DNA of 64,000 nucleotides, taken from Misgurnus anguillicaudatus. Lineage: Eukaryota; Chordata; Actinopteri; Cypriniformes; Cobitidae. The notes beneath the pieces were generated by a model. That model was not told the DNA's origin, ran no database searches, and worked only from the letters and a program-made list of their open reading frames with translations. The position numbers and the translations under genes were made by a program. The stretch lies in NCBI RefSeq assembly GCF_027580225.2, contig NC_073339.2:42266501-42330500 (forward strand), read 5' to 3'. Below, in pieces: positions 32,861-44,021 of this stretch; positions within the stretch are counted from its first letter, which is position 1, and the number at the start of each line of letters is the position of its first letter.

Positions 32861-34602
32861 TTAACACTAATTGCGTTTAAAAAAACTAGTTTAAACTTTT
32901 GATTGTCACCTTTGTTGAGTTCTATACACTACTTCATGATAATGTCAGAGATTAAATCAGTAGTTCAATTTCTTTGAGGGTACTTGTTTCGTAAACGTAT
33001 TTTCCACTCTGGTTTAAATTGTAATTTGATATTACATTATTCCTATAATTCAACAGGGAGCCGATATATATAACTTTGAAATAAATAAAAAGTGTTGAGC
33101 CCACCATTTTATTTCACTGATGCTGCAAAAATACACGAGGAACTAAAACCAGCTGAGTTTGTTTTATCCTTCTCTTTTCCTAAAAAGTTCAAAAGTTGAC
33201 TGCAAGCTTAAACCTAATCAACAACAGATAATGTTATGAGTGTTTAAACCTCTAAAAAGTTAAACAATTTGCTTTCTCAAGAATATAAGGGGCTTTGGAA
33301 GGCTCAATGCATGACATTATCATCTGGGCCAGTCAATTAGCTTGGCCTGCTAATTGTTTTCTGGCACCACTTTAAAAGGAAAATAATAATAATAATAATT
33401 CTTCTTAGTTATGTAACAGATTAGTTAAATTTCATAATGTGTCAGTAAAATTTTAGTCAAAAAAATTTCAGGACGTTTTTAAGTTCACTCCACTTTGAGC
33501 CAAGCAGCCCACACCTACACAGTTTAATAAAAAAGAGCAGGGATCTCATTTATAAAATGTGCGTTGGATACTTACTAAAAGTCTACATATGCACAAAAGT
33601 CAAAAATGGCAAACGGCAACAACTATTAAGACTTATAAGACAAAGCAATGGTCCCTTTATAAATCACAGATCACCTGCAAGAGTGCGTACATGAATCTTC
33701 CTTAGATCCCACCCTGCAAGCCCATTCTCCCGTCAAGTTTGTTTTTATAGATCACAACCTTTGCGTGGGAACTGGTGTATGCACGTTTCCGGCCCCATTT
33801 TGTGTGAACGCACACTTTATACTGTAAATGAGACCCCAGATACTTATTACAACCCAACCAAACCTAACCTAAACTAACTTAGTTCTTATCATCATACAAA
33901 CCTCAATCCGTGAACACACAAACCTTAATCAAGGTGGTTGACATCAAATATTGTTAGTTAAAAATTAACTATAAATACAACAAAACAGCATAAATAAAAC
34001 CATTAAGCACTAAAACAGCAATCATTTTAATAATATTTACCCAATGCTGCATTGCTTTCAGATCCTACTATTTTTAACAAACTTAAAGTTGTTATTTTTC
34101 TCAGCTTTAAATGATAACTTAATCGTACTAATTATCAAAATATCAAAATTTTATAACCCTACTCTGAAGCCACCGTGTGACTCACAATAACCTTTTTTAG
34201 TAAAGTGAAGTTTAAAGTGAGCTTCATATCTGTGGTTTGCAGGATGAGTAATTATGTCTAAGTTTGTACACATTTTTTTCTGTTTTGTTGCAATGCAGGC
34301 TGAACATTATTAAACACCAAAATTGTGGTTTGTTGGAACTGCAATCTTTTTTTACATTCATTGAGGGACCCAAAATGATAATATCCCTTGCTTTCTGGGG
34401 CAGATATAACATAACATCTCATCAGATTTATTTTAAAATCAAAACCCATCTTTATTACATCCTTTTGAAATTCTGAACAAAGAGTGCAACAAAAAGAGAT
34501 ACATATCATATTTAAATATGCATTTAAATTAGATAACATTTAAATAGGAACTAAGAGTTAATGATTTTACTGGGTAAACATGCCCCCACCTCACATCATA
34601 TT
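32861..34602. other. Upstream region of the first SMCO3-like gene
   Basis: It contains the worn copy of the GGGGCCTCATTTATAAA element at about 33541-33836. The block with GGAACTAAAACCAGCTGAG (about 33139) recurs at 62179 upstream of the third SMCO3-like gene, showing that the duplication unit includes upstream sequence. No gene seen. Confidence 0.5.
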
Positions 34603-34634
34603 GAAAGTGAAAATAACTTTGTGGCACATAAAAG
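34603..34634 (+). promoter_or_regulatory. Promoter of SMCO3-like gene 1: IRF/ISRE-like box and TATA box
   Basis: GAAAGTGAAA (34603-34612) fits the IRF-binding pattern GAAANNGAAA and stands 14 bases before CATAAAAG (34627-34634). The same pair, similarly spaced, precedes the two other genes. Function is inferred from the motif only. Confidence 0.5.
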
Positions 34635-34656
34635 CTGTGCAGGCAGTTGTTTTAAC

Positions 34657-34737
34657 AGCTCAAGGATCAACATCATCAGACGTCTGAATCACCACCAACA
34701 CAGACACAATCTCACACAATCATCAGACTAAACCTAG
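34657..34737 (+). other. 5' noncoding exon of SMCO3-like gene 1
   Basis: The block CAACATCATCAGACGTCTGA to AAACCTAG ends at a GTGAGC donor (34738). The same block stands before the other two genes. The 5' edge is estimated as 30 bases past the TATA box. The matching acceptor (TTTAAG) is at 36206, so the coding exon starts at 36207. Confidence 0.55.
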
Positions 34738-34804
34738 GTGAGCAACTTAAATAAATTTGTTATTTTTTTTTATATTTTTCACACAGTTTATCTTATGCTA
34801 GGTA

Positions 34805-35997
34805 CACTGTAAAAAAATCTGTAGAAATTGCAGCTGGTTTGCTGGTAATTTACCGTAGACTTAAATTTATGTTATTCACTGGCAACATTTTGTTCAAAGT
34901 TAAATGAACATTTAACATTTACAAGTCTTTGTCTTTAGAGAGTAAAACTAAAAAAACAACGTCAAACAAAACATTCTGGGAAACAAAATCTGAAGCAAAA
35001 AACAGAAAAAGGTTGATGATGATTTCTGGTTCCCAGAATGCTTTGCATGAGGCTGTTATTGTATAGTTTTATTCTGTAAAGATAAAGACTTGTTAATATT
35101 TAAAATGTATTTAACTTTGAACAAACTCTTGCCAGTGAATGACATGGATTTGGTTCTACGGTGAAGTACCAGCAACCCAGCTGCAACAACATTAGTCCCT
35201 TTCACACATACAGTCTTTACTGGTAATTTACTGGTAAATTGCCGTTAACATGTCATGTGTGAACAGAACCTTTCCGGTAAATCAGTGCTCCCAATTTACC
35301 AGTAAGACAGGTTGTAAGATTAACGGTAATTTGCCGGTAAGCGCTGTGTGTGAACGAAAAATATAGCATTACCGGCATTTAGATGACGTCAGACCGCGCT
35401 GACAGATCGGGCGGGCCAATCAGAAAGTTTTTTATACAGGTGACGCGGTTTCCCCCCAGACTGTTTACGGACGTTTCCACACACATGTTGCTTAAAAGTC
35501 GAGCACACCTGAAGTTAACATCCACATTTCTTCTCCAAAGTTGTTTATAACAGCTTACCATGTAATTGCCAAATTGCCGACGTCCTTAGCACAACATCTG
35601 TGAAGCCTAATGTGCAAACGCGCAGGTTCCGTTTGACGCCGCCTAACGCAATGTTGTTTGGTCACGAGCAACTTCGCGACCGTTTGCCACAGATGTGAAA
35701 ACAACAAAATACGGATCGTGGATATTAAGTCATAACCCGCCGTTTACAAATACGACACGGACGGAGCTCGCCGGCCGCGCGCCACAGGTAACTTCCGCTT
35801 TCTCTCCGAGTTTACCAGTATTTTGATACTGATGTGTGAATGATGTCTTACTGGTAAAAAGACGGAACGTCACTGCATGTGTGAACAGCACATTTTTGTG
35901 TTTACTGGTAAATTCATTCTGGTAAATTCATGGTAATTTACCAGAATTACTGTGTGAAAGAGGCTATTGTAATTTCTACGGATTTTTTTTTACAGTG
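34805..35997. mobile_element. TA-target C-type element in the intron of SMCO3-like gene 1, with nested MITE
   Basis: CACTGTAAAAAAATCTGTAG is mirrored by CGGATTTTTTTTTACAGTG, with TA on both sides. It is similar to the 322-bp copy at 17212 but interrupted by an insertion near its right end. Confidence 0.75.
35194..35964. mobile_element. MITE with AGTCCCTTTCACACATACAG ends nested in the C element
   Basis: The right end is CTGTGTGAAAGAGGC. TTTACTGGTAAATT-type words repeat in both orientations. The rest of the host element resumes at TATTGTAATTTCTACGG. No coding capacity. Confidence 0.65.
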
Positions 35998-36220
35998 TAG
36001 CGTTGAGTGACAATGTTTCAGTGTCATGTTTTAACACCTGTGGGTGGGACTCATGTACTGTATACATCAGCAGTGTACATTTAAGTAGTGATTTTGTTGT
36101 GAGATTTACAGTATGTGTATAAAGCTGGTTAAAACTGTAATATAGTCAAAAAACTTTTTTAAACTTACATTGTGTTATAAAATCATTGTTTCTCTGTTAA
36201 TTTAAGACTCTAAAATAAAA

Positions 36221-36952
36221 ATGAATTGGAGCGAAATCTTCTACCCTGGAAATCCTGAAAGAAAGGAAAAACTTATCCGCAAAAGTCAACAGTTTATAGA
36301 CCTGATGGAAGACAACTTCACTGCCACCAATGATCTCGTTGAGCTTCTTAATGAGTTTGTAGGATTGTCCCTCAAACCCGTCATCCTGAATGAAAAAAAC
36401 ACTCTCAGGGAGAACTGTGATGTATTAATTAAATGCATCCGTGAGATTCAAGCTGAGCTCCAAAAATTTGATAAGGAGCTGAAGGAGAAGCTGGATCCTG
36501 CTGTGTATGAGAAAGTGAAGAATATAGATTTGGCTCTGGAATTTAATTTGAATATGCCTGAGTATGCAAAGGTTGCAGAAGTTGTTTTTGGAGTTGCTGG
36601 ATGTGTTTCCAGTGGAGTTAGTGGGTGTGTAGCTGCTGTTGTAGTTTGTTGGCTAATTAAAAGAGAAAGTGTTCTGGAAAAAACATCATTCCAGTTTGAT
36701 CAAATGGGATCAATGATAATTTCAGCCCTTCCGACTGGGGTGGTATTCTCAGGAATTGGTATAATATTTGGGGCAATTATGGGGCGTTTTGAGCGTGATA
36801 AGCTTGAAAAAGCACTGAAAGAGTATGACGAGGCACTGGATAACTTTAAACCAGCGTCTAAACAATATCAGTATAGCATAACCGAAGCCAGGATAAGAAT
36901 TGACCTAATGAAAGAAAAAACTAATCCTGATCCTAATTCTAATAAAACCTAA
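36221..36952 (+). CDS. SMCO3-like membrane/coiled-coil protein, array gene 1
   Basis: The 243-residue protein begins MNWSEIFYPGNPERKEKLIR, which I recognise as the start of the SMCO3 (single-pass membrane and coiled-coil 3) family, whose members are about 225 residues. Residues 66-106 are a charged helical stretch likely to form a coiled coil (RENCDVLIKCIREIQAEL...). Two Gly/Ala/Val-rich hydrophobic segments follow at about 118-146 and 162-189, separated by a short polar loop, and a second charged helix EKALKEYDEALDNFKPASKQ ends the protein. The tail DPNSNKT is longer than in gene 2. No signal peptide is visible. The molecular role of SMCO3 is not known. The whole coding region lies in one exon, spliced to a 5' noncoding exon. 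The start fits: it follows the acceptor by 14 bases and aligns with genes 2 and 3. Confidence 0.85.
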   Translation: MNWSEIFYPGNPERKEKLIRKSQQFIDLMEDNFTATNDLVELLNEFVGLSLKPVILNEKNTLRENCDVLIKCIREIQAELQKFDKELKEKLDPAVYEKVKNIDLALEFNLNMPEYAKVAEVVFGVAGCVSSGVSGCVAAVVVCWLIKRESVLEKTSFQFDQMGSMIISALPTGVVFSGIGIIFGAIMGRFERDKLEKALKEYDEALDNFKPASKQYQYSITEARIRIDLMKEKTNPDPNSNKT

Positions 36953-36983
36953 TAATATTAGGTTAAAAAAAAGATTTCAATTT

Positions 36984-36989
36984 AATAAA
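36984..36989 (+). terminator. Polyadenylation signal of SMCO3-like gene 1
   Basis: AATAAA lies 31 bases after the stop codon. Confidence 0.5.
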
Positions 36990-37685
36990 TCAATGAACAT
37001 AATGAAAAAAAATAAATAAATGGAAATCCCTCAACAAATTGGTTTGCCTCATTTGTTTTTACACTATTGGAACTGTACAACAAAACTTAAAATTTCTGAT
37101 TTAATTCAAAATTGTTGAAGGAAATTACCTTCCATGATCCACAATGTATTACCAAAACTGATGATGTTTCTCGTTGATATGTGTTGTCTTCCAGTCACAA
37201 AATATATATGTTTTTTCTGTCAGAAATTTTTGCTGGAATTAAAACCTAACAGTATGATTACAACCTCATTTAAAAACGTGGTAATATAATGTGCTTATGT
37301 GTACTTCATTTCATGCATTTAATAAAATAGCTTGATGTTTGTATCACTGTGTATCTTTGCATTTGCAAATGTCTTTACTATAAAAGAAAAAAATGTAGCT
37401 TTTCCATTTTAGGAATACTCAATTTGCCTGTTTAAGTCATTTTTAATAATGAGGGGCTTTTGAGGCCCTGCAGAAGTTTTGACATGCTCTGGAATTGGTC
37501 TTTTTCAGTTCCTGGCTTAACATAACACTTTATTCAACACAAATTTTGTACAATAATTTGTAAGTAGCAGTTTTACATGTATTTTTAAGTAAATAATGTT
37601 TATCCATGCATGTAGTAAAAATACATTTTAAAAGTTGCTGAAATAAGGCCAGGAAATACAAAATAAACATTTGTTTACAAGACTT
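36990..37685. other. Downstream of SMCO3-like gene 1
   Basis: AT-rich sequence; I see no gene or clear repeat. Confidence 0.5.
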
Positions 37686-38713
37686 CCCAGATAGCATGCA
37701 AACATTGAAACAATGTTAAAAATCGTTGATTTGTCAATGTTAATACCGTTGAATCAATATCACGTTTGCACCCTCCATTAATATTGAAAAAATATTGAAA
37801 TTTCAACAAATCACCATTATCTTGATCAGTGTTTGCTTTAGTTGGGCCCTTTACTCTTGTGTTTTAATGGTAAGTTTTCTTTGGCTGCTGAAGCAGTGTT
37901 TTAAAATACATCTGCTATTGCAAAGAAAACAAAGATCTAATGTTATCAAGTAGTTTAATTCTTGTTAATATACCTAAATGATATTAATGAACTACTGTTA
38001 AAGTTATGCAAAAAATTGACTTTACAGTACTAGTTGGAAACAGTGTAAGGTCTTTAAACACATTTAAAAAGTTAAGCTACTGCATCTATCTCTGACATCA
38101 TGAATCGGTCTATGAATCTCATCAATGGTGACGATCAACAAAAGAAAGCTTCATGCTGCAATGCATGCTGGGTATCATCGTAGTACTAAACTAATTTATA
38201 ACTCCCAGCATGCATTGCAGTTGATCGTTTTATATGAATTTGTTTGATGATTGTCACCATTGTTGAGATTTGTAGCGTGAGAAATGATGTCTGAATGTGT
38301 CAGCAATTTTTCAGTTTGTCTTGTCACAATGTATTTACAAACCAAAACAATTATAAATGTCAAAAAATGAATCAACATAATCATGTACAGCTGCTTAATT
38401 TTGTATAATCTTGACTTCTTCACAAAAAGCAATCAGTTTTAATTTAGAAACACATCTTTCTTTTCCAATGCACATGTGTTTCTACATAAACACATAAAAA
38501 CACAAAAAAAGAAAAGAAAGATTTAACTTGGTGAATGACAAGAGTCAAGGACCCAACAAAAGCAAACACTGATCACAATAATGGTGATTTGTTGAAATCT
38601 CAATATTTTTTCAATATTAATGGAGGGTGCAAACCTGATATTGATTCAATGCAGTTAACATTGACAAATCAACTGTTTTTAACATTGTTTCAATGGTTTG
38701 CATGCTATCTGGG
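37686..38713. mobile_element. Family J element, copy 2
   Basis: CCCAGATAGCATGCAAAC is mirrored by TTTGCATGCTATCTGGG, flanked by TT on both sides. Most of its length matches the copy at 31322-32371, in part in inverse orientation. Confidence 0.8.
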
Positions 38714-38786
38714 TTGTGAGCACAGGTTGTGGTAAGAATTTGCTACAGAAAGATTTTACGCACTTGAGGAATGCACAGCACTAGAT

Positions 38787-39823
38787 CAGGGATGGGCAAC
38801 TTTGATACTGACGAGGGCCAGCATTTTTCTCCTTTATACCAAGGGAGCCAGAACCACACACAAAAATTAAATCATTCTTAATTTTCTTTATTAAGAAACC
38901 ACAATATACAATGAACTGGTCTTTAAAGATTTTAATATAAAACTTAGCAATTTTGCTAATTCTAAATCATAACTTTATTTTCAGAGGAACAAAGCATTTC
39001 AGATAAAACTTCTTAACTGCATTGCTTTAACATCTGTAACAAGCAAGGCACTTTAATATTAGTATAGAGGAGTTTCTCATCCGGCCCTCAAAGAACAAAA
39101 TTATTTAAAATAAATAATACATAAATTCAAAACAAAATATATAAAAATGTTTATTACAATGTATTTTACCTTTCAAATCTGAGAACAATTCTGGCCCGAG
39201 TCCGACCCATCACCCAAACCAGTGGCATTGTTTTTAACCCAACTGGACACAAATGTAAACTTACGTGTGTGCAGTCTGCAGCCCGGTGGCTTCGCAAGCA
39301 ATTTGGTGAGCTGCTCCATTTGTTTACATGACGGTGACACCAAGTTAACCGCTAAAACGTACATGTCTGTCTCAATGAAAATTCACCTATCGCCAGCCAC
39401 ACAATGTCCAAGCGCTCTTGGCAAACAGAGGAGAGGTTTGAAAAGGACATTAACACACATAGTTGAGGGCTTCTCAAGTCCGTTCGGCAAAAACACATTC
39501 ATTTTAAATAACCCGAGACCTGATTACTGTACCCGACCCGTGTCCGAGGCACGCATGAAACTTTTAGACCCAAACCTGATCGGATCTCGGGTCGGATCTC
39601 GGGTTTTCGGGCCTCTTCTTCACATAAGCCCAAACACGGGACTATATGCTTACTGTGACGATCCGCGGGACCTTGCACCCCCTCCTGGTTGGGAGGTTTT
39701 ACGTCCCAATACAAAAATCATAATTTTAAAAGTATTTGATTAAGTATAATATGGTCCAGCGGGTCGTATAAAAATTTACCCTGGGCCGTGTGCAGCCCTC
39801 GGGCCACCAGTTGCCCATCCCTG
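38787..39823. mobile_element. hAT-type element with CAGGGATGGGCAACT ends
   Basis: The ends CAGGGATGGGCAACT and AGTTGCCCATCCCTG are inverted, and CACTAGAT is repeated exactly outside (38779-38786 and 39824-39831), the 8-bp duplication expected for hAT. Open frames inside (for example 39222-39743) show no transposase motif, so it is non-autonomous. Confidence 0.85.
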
Positions 39824-40256
39824 CACTAGATTGTGAAGCACCTAGATCCTAAAATATGCCAGTGCCAGATATGTCTCCAGATACACATCAGTAAGTTCTT
39901 TATCTAAGGTATGTTCATAAAAGATGCTCAAACATCTTATTTTAACTGAGGCCTAGTCCTAGCTTAGTTCTGAAGATACCAACTAGGGTTGTGCCGATAG
40001 ATGATAGTATTGTGTATCGACGATCTTCAGACATATCGCCAATGGCAGGCTTTCATGGCGGATAGGTCATGACGATAGTTGGCGAATAGTTATTATTATT
40101 ATTATTATCATCATCATCATAGTTTTATATTAACACCCACAATGCATGCTTTTCCTCACATGAGGGTTTGTGGGCTTCATTTTACGCCGAGAGCTTGTAA
40201 AGAGAGAATTCCTTCTTGCACGTACCTGCACTTAATGCGCGCGTCCTTCTACCACT

Positions 40257-40844
40257 AAAGCCGAAAGTATACTAGGGACGTTCGCGTATGCGCGCCGTCC
40301 GCATGACATCATTTTCGTCATCAGGAGGGTCCGCGGCCGGCCGCGTGGACCATCCGCGTGCAGCCCAAAATTTGAGACCGCACGGACAGTGCGCGTACAG
40401 TCCGCGTACGACAGCGCATGCGCGTGAAAATATTTAGACAGGACACTCCACTATAAACAATTATACAAAGGAAATAGACAGCATTTGCACACACACTATC
40501 GTTTTTCTTCTTTAACTTTTACTTCTTCCAAGAACAGAAAGCTGTGAAGCATGTTTGTTTGATTCCTGTTCTTTGTTGTCTTGTTGTTTGTTCTAAACTG
40601 TGTTTGCAATGGTGGATCAGTAACTTTTCTTCACCTATCCTAATGTTTTAATGTACTGTAAATGTCTCCAAATCAGTGCTGCCCTGACAGCCTGTTACAC
40701 TAATAATTTGAATAAGAAATCATTTGTATTGCGTATAGTGTCGAACGCGGCCATCCGCGTGTAGCCGCGGGGACTATATTCGGAAAGCTTCGCGGACGCG
40801 TGCGCGCGCGAGCCGGACGCGGAAAAAAACTATACCAGGGCCTT
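40257..40844. mobile_element. GC-rich MITE nested in the 39984-41883 element
   Basis: The left end AAAGCCGAAAGTATACTAGG is imperfectly mirrored by ACTATACCAGGGCCTT. Subterminal CGCGTATGCGCGC and CGTGCGCGCGCG words are inverted. Confidence 0.55.
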
Positions 40845-41339
40845 ACCCTGGATTTCCACCGACTGCGGAGCGGCTGCGGAGCGGCTGCAGATCGGCTGCG
40901 CTGCGTTACAGCTCCGCACTCCGCCGTCTGCCAATACCCACCGGATCCGTATTTGTTGCAGAGTGGCTGAAGTGACGAGGACCCGTGAGTTCTCGCAAAT
41001 TCACATGAAGATCGCGCAATATCTAGTTCTGTCTCCGCCCATTATGACGTTGAATTATGACGTTATTACAATCCAGCCTAGATCACAACACGAGATCTCG
41101 CTAATTCAGGTATGATCACGCGATAAAGTCATGGCTCCGCCCTGCGGAGCTGTCCGGCATCCGTCAAAAATAGAAGCTCTGCGTATTTGTGCCGGAGGGC
41201 TGCGGATGGCCGGATCTGTGACGGATTCGGAACGCAGTCAGTGGAAATACACACATTGAATTGAATGGAAACCGATTGACTCCGCCGCCGTTCCGCACCG
41301 GATCCGCAGCCGCTCCGCAGTCGGTGGAAATTGAGGGTG
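40845..41339. mobile_element. GC-rich MITE with ACCCTGGATTTCCACCGACT ends
   Basis: It is mirrored by AGTCGGTGGAAATTGAGGGT. GCGGAGCGGCTGCGGA and TCCGCAGCCGCTCCGC words extend the inverted repeats to about 45 bases. It directly abuts the previous element. Confidence 0.7.
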
Positions 41340-41887
41340 ATCCAGTGCGCCGCGTCATGAGCAGCTGCGCTTCTCTCTGTCTCACGTGCACGCGCTCTCG
41401 CATCTGTCCGAAGTCTAAACATAAACCTAAAGTAGTAATCCTTATGTATTTGTTCAGTTTAATGCGTTTTATGCGAGCTGCGGCAAACTTTACTTTTTGT
41501 TTAAAATATGACCCGCTGCATATTAGCGCCTCACTCTCGCGTACGTGCAGAGAGCTGCGCTCTGTCCGAAGTCAGATCACTAGGTATTAATCCTGTTTAT
41601 GATATGCATTTCAAGGAGTTGTAGCAACACGTCCCTCGTGTTTAATATATGATTGTGTTTAAAATATGATCGCGTTCCGCTGGACCGATGCGTTTAAAAA
41701 GGCACCTCATGAGAGCACCACTGCTTGACACGTGTAGTCTTCTGCAACACCACTAAACCAATGCATTGAATTGTTTGTATGTGCGAGTAAACTACTGCCC
41801 CGCCCCCCGATAATATCGTGTATCGCCGATCTCACAGGCTGACGATAGGACGATCTGAAAATAGGGCATATCGCCCAACACTAATAC

Positions 41888-42815
41888 CAGCCAGATAGCA
41901 AACATTCAATCAATGTTAAAAACCATGTTCCAAGTCATCATTTAGCCCCATTGCTGAGTATTGCTCCATAAAACTTTAGTTTTCCAAAGAGAAAATATGG
42001 CAACAGTCTTATGACTGTGTATATTCTTATTACTTATACAAATTTTTGAAGAGTTTCGTTGCAAAACGAGATAAATCCATTTTTTTTACATTTTTCTCAA
42101 AACATGTTTATTATTACGTTATCATGTTATTATTTTGTTTTATGGTGCTTCTTAGCTGTATTTTTTAAGTTATGAAGGTTTAAATCAAAACAAACCAACT
42201 GCAGTTGCATTGAAATTAATTGGAATGCACAACCAAAAAACGAGATTTCTGAACAATTAAAAAACGGTGGTTATCTCGTTTTGCAACGAAACTCTTAATT
42301 TGAAAAAATTTGTTATTCTACTGTACTTATTCAATCTCTAACATCATGAATCAGTCCATGGAACTCAACAATAGTGACAATCAACAAACGTAAGCAATGT
42401 AATGCATTTCGGGTATCAACAACTCATCCATGACTCCCAGCATACATTGCAGTAGATCAATTTATTTGAATTAATTTGATGATTGTCACCATTGCTGATG
42501 TTTTTAGGATGATTGATGATGTCTACGTTTGTCAACATTTTCTTTGTTTGCTACTGCATTTTTAAAGCAAAACACTTTTTAATCAGTTAAAAAATAATAC
42601 ATTTTTATAATCTTGAACAACTTGAGCCACCATTCACAAAAAGCAACCACCCACAGATTAATTGATCAATATTCTTCTTTTTTTCAGCACACATTGTCTT
42701 TTTTAAGCACATACAGTTCAAACACTGAAAATTAATTAATTAATCTGAAGCAAACACTGATCACCATAATAGTGGTTTGTTGAAGTTTCAATTTGATTTT
42801 TACTTTGACAAATCA
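41888..42815. mobile_element. Worn family J element, copy 3
   Basis: CCAGATAGCAAACATTCAAT on the left resembles the J end. The middle keeps AACAATAGTGACAATCAACA, CCCAGCATACATTGCAG and GATTGTCACCATTGCTGA. The right end is not preserved. Confidence 0.5.
42049..42296. mobile_element. 248-bp MITE with perfect 26-bp inverted ends
   Basis: AAGAGTTTCGTTGCAAAACG plus six more bases at the left are exactly inverted at 42271-42296. It sits inside the worn J copy 3. The perfect ends suggest a recent insertion. Confidence 0.75.
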
Positions 42816-43823
42816 AGAAGAAAACTTTTTGTTACGTAAAATGACATCCCAAACCAAACTCCAATTCTAACTCCAAGCGTCCATGGTTTTAAAATAGACA
42901 AAACATGGAAAACCTATATACTAAATAACATCCTAAAGCAAATCCCCAATCTAACCTCAAACCCAAGTGACAATGGTTTTAAAAACAGAAAAAATGAGAA
43001 ACCAATACATAAACCGACACAACCAGATGCACTGTAAAAATTGGAATTTAGCTTATGTCTTGCGCCCCTTTTCACACTGCTACTATTTATACACATTTCA
43101 TAAAAATGGTTTGGATATACAGTATGTCAGGGCTCTTGACTTAATGTTCGGTTTTCATTTTAATCTACTGTAGAATAAATCTGTATTCATATTTTTTTTA
43201 GCAAAAATTTAAAGAAGTTAAGTTTGGGTCACAAAAGCCATTTGTTTATGTTGTTCATGTTGCTGCTGCTAAAACCATCTATATTTCATGTACAAATGAC
43301 ACCAATCGTAGGATGCCTGTATAATCTAACTTCTACTAGCAACTAAAGATTCAGATAGAATTGTGCAGCTACTTGTGCCTCAAAGATATTTGCGCTCTGC
43401 AATTAAAAAAGGTTTTCAGTAAACTCAAGGCGTTACCACCAAATGAACTCTGCCTTTTTACCAGTAAAACTGATGTTGCAATGTGCTAATGCAAGCTGTT
43501 TAAAAGGTATAGAAAGAGAAGTGATTTCTAGGGTAACCTGTAAAAAATGCTGATTTAAAAAAATAAGGAACATTAAAACAGAAGTTGTTCACATATTTCT
43601 TCATATAAAAACTGATTTCATGATGATGTAACGCCATTACTTTTGGTTCCTTTTTACTCATGATTTCACTCTTCTTAGGAATCACATATGGGGCATCTGA
43701 ATGCTCAATTCTGATTGGTTGACAAACAGTGTGTATTTTTCAGGGAGATGGACAACTATAGCCCTATATGCACGGGATTAGTATTATATATATATATTAA
43801 CCTAATATGATTTGGTACACACG
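42816..43823. other. Region with a fragment of the foldback core, otherwise no gene
   Basis: 42836-43018 carries AAAATGACATCCCAAACC, GTGACAATGGTTTTAAAA and GAAACCAATACATAA, resembling the cores of the foldback elements at 1337 and 49972 but without arms. At 43684-43800 a TGAATGCTCAATTCTGATTGG word recalls the nested segment at about 16240. (The word is shown in part.). Confidence 0.4.
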
Positions 43824-43826
43824 ACG

Positions 43827-43997
43827 CCCTTAAATCTGCACTATCCAACCAGTTCACACCTACAAAGTGGCAATTTTAACAAGCTATACTAAATTATCTA
43901 TATGCTATTTTGAGCTAAAACTTCACATATGTATTATGGGGACAACAAAGATTTATTTTACATCTTAAAAAGTCTTGTGAAATGGCCCCTTTAAAGG
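43827..43997. mobile_element. Right fragment of a family A element
   Basis: It contains CACACCTACAAAGTGGCAA, TATACTAAATTATCTATATG and ends GAAATGGCCCCTTTAA. Confidence 0.6.
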
Positions 43998-44021
43998 TAC
44001 AAAAGTTGTCACTTGGACGGT

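Larger units (their letters stand above)
39984..41883. mobile_element. Element with TAGGGTTGTGCCGAT ends, carrying two GC-rich insertions
   Basis: The left end TAGGGTTGTGCCGATAG and right end GGGCATATCGCCCAACACTA are partly inverted, with TGTATCGxCGAT words inside both. A TTA/TCA trinucleotide tract lies at about 40089-40119. The two inner elements (40257-40844 and 40845-41339) are much richer in CpG than the host. Confidence 0.6.

Noticed and set aside
39222..39743. 173-codon open frame inside the hAT-type element
   Set aside because: No transposase or other motif, and the opposite strand is also open in part; likely chance.
41129..41590. Arg/Ala-rich open frames on both strands
   Set aside because: They follow from the CpG-rich inverted repeats; no gene signature.
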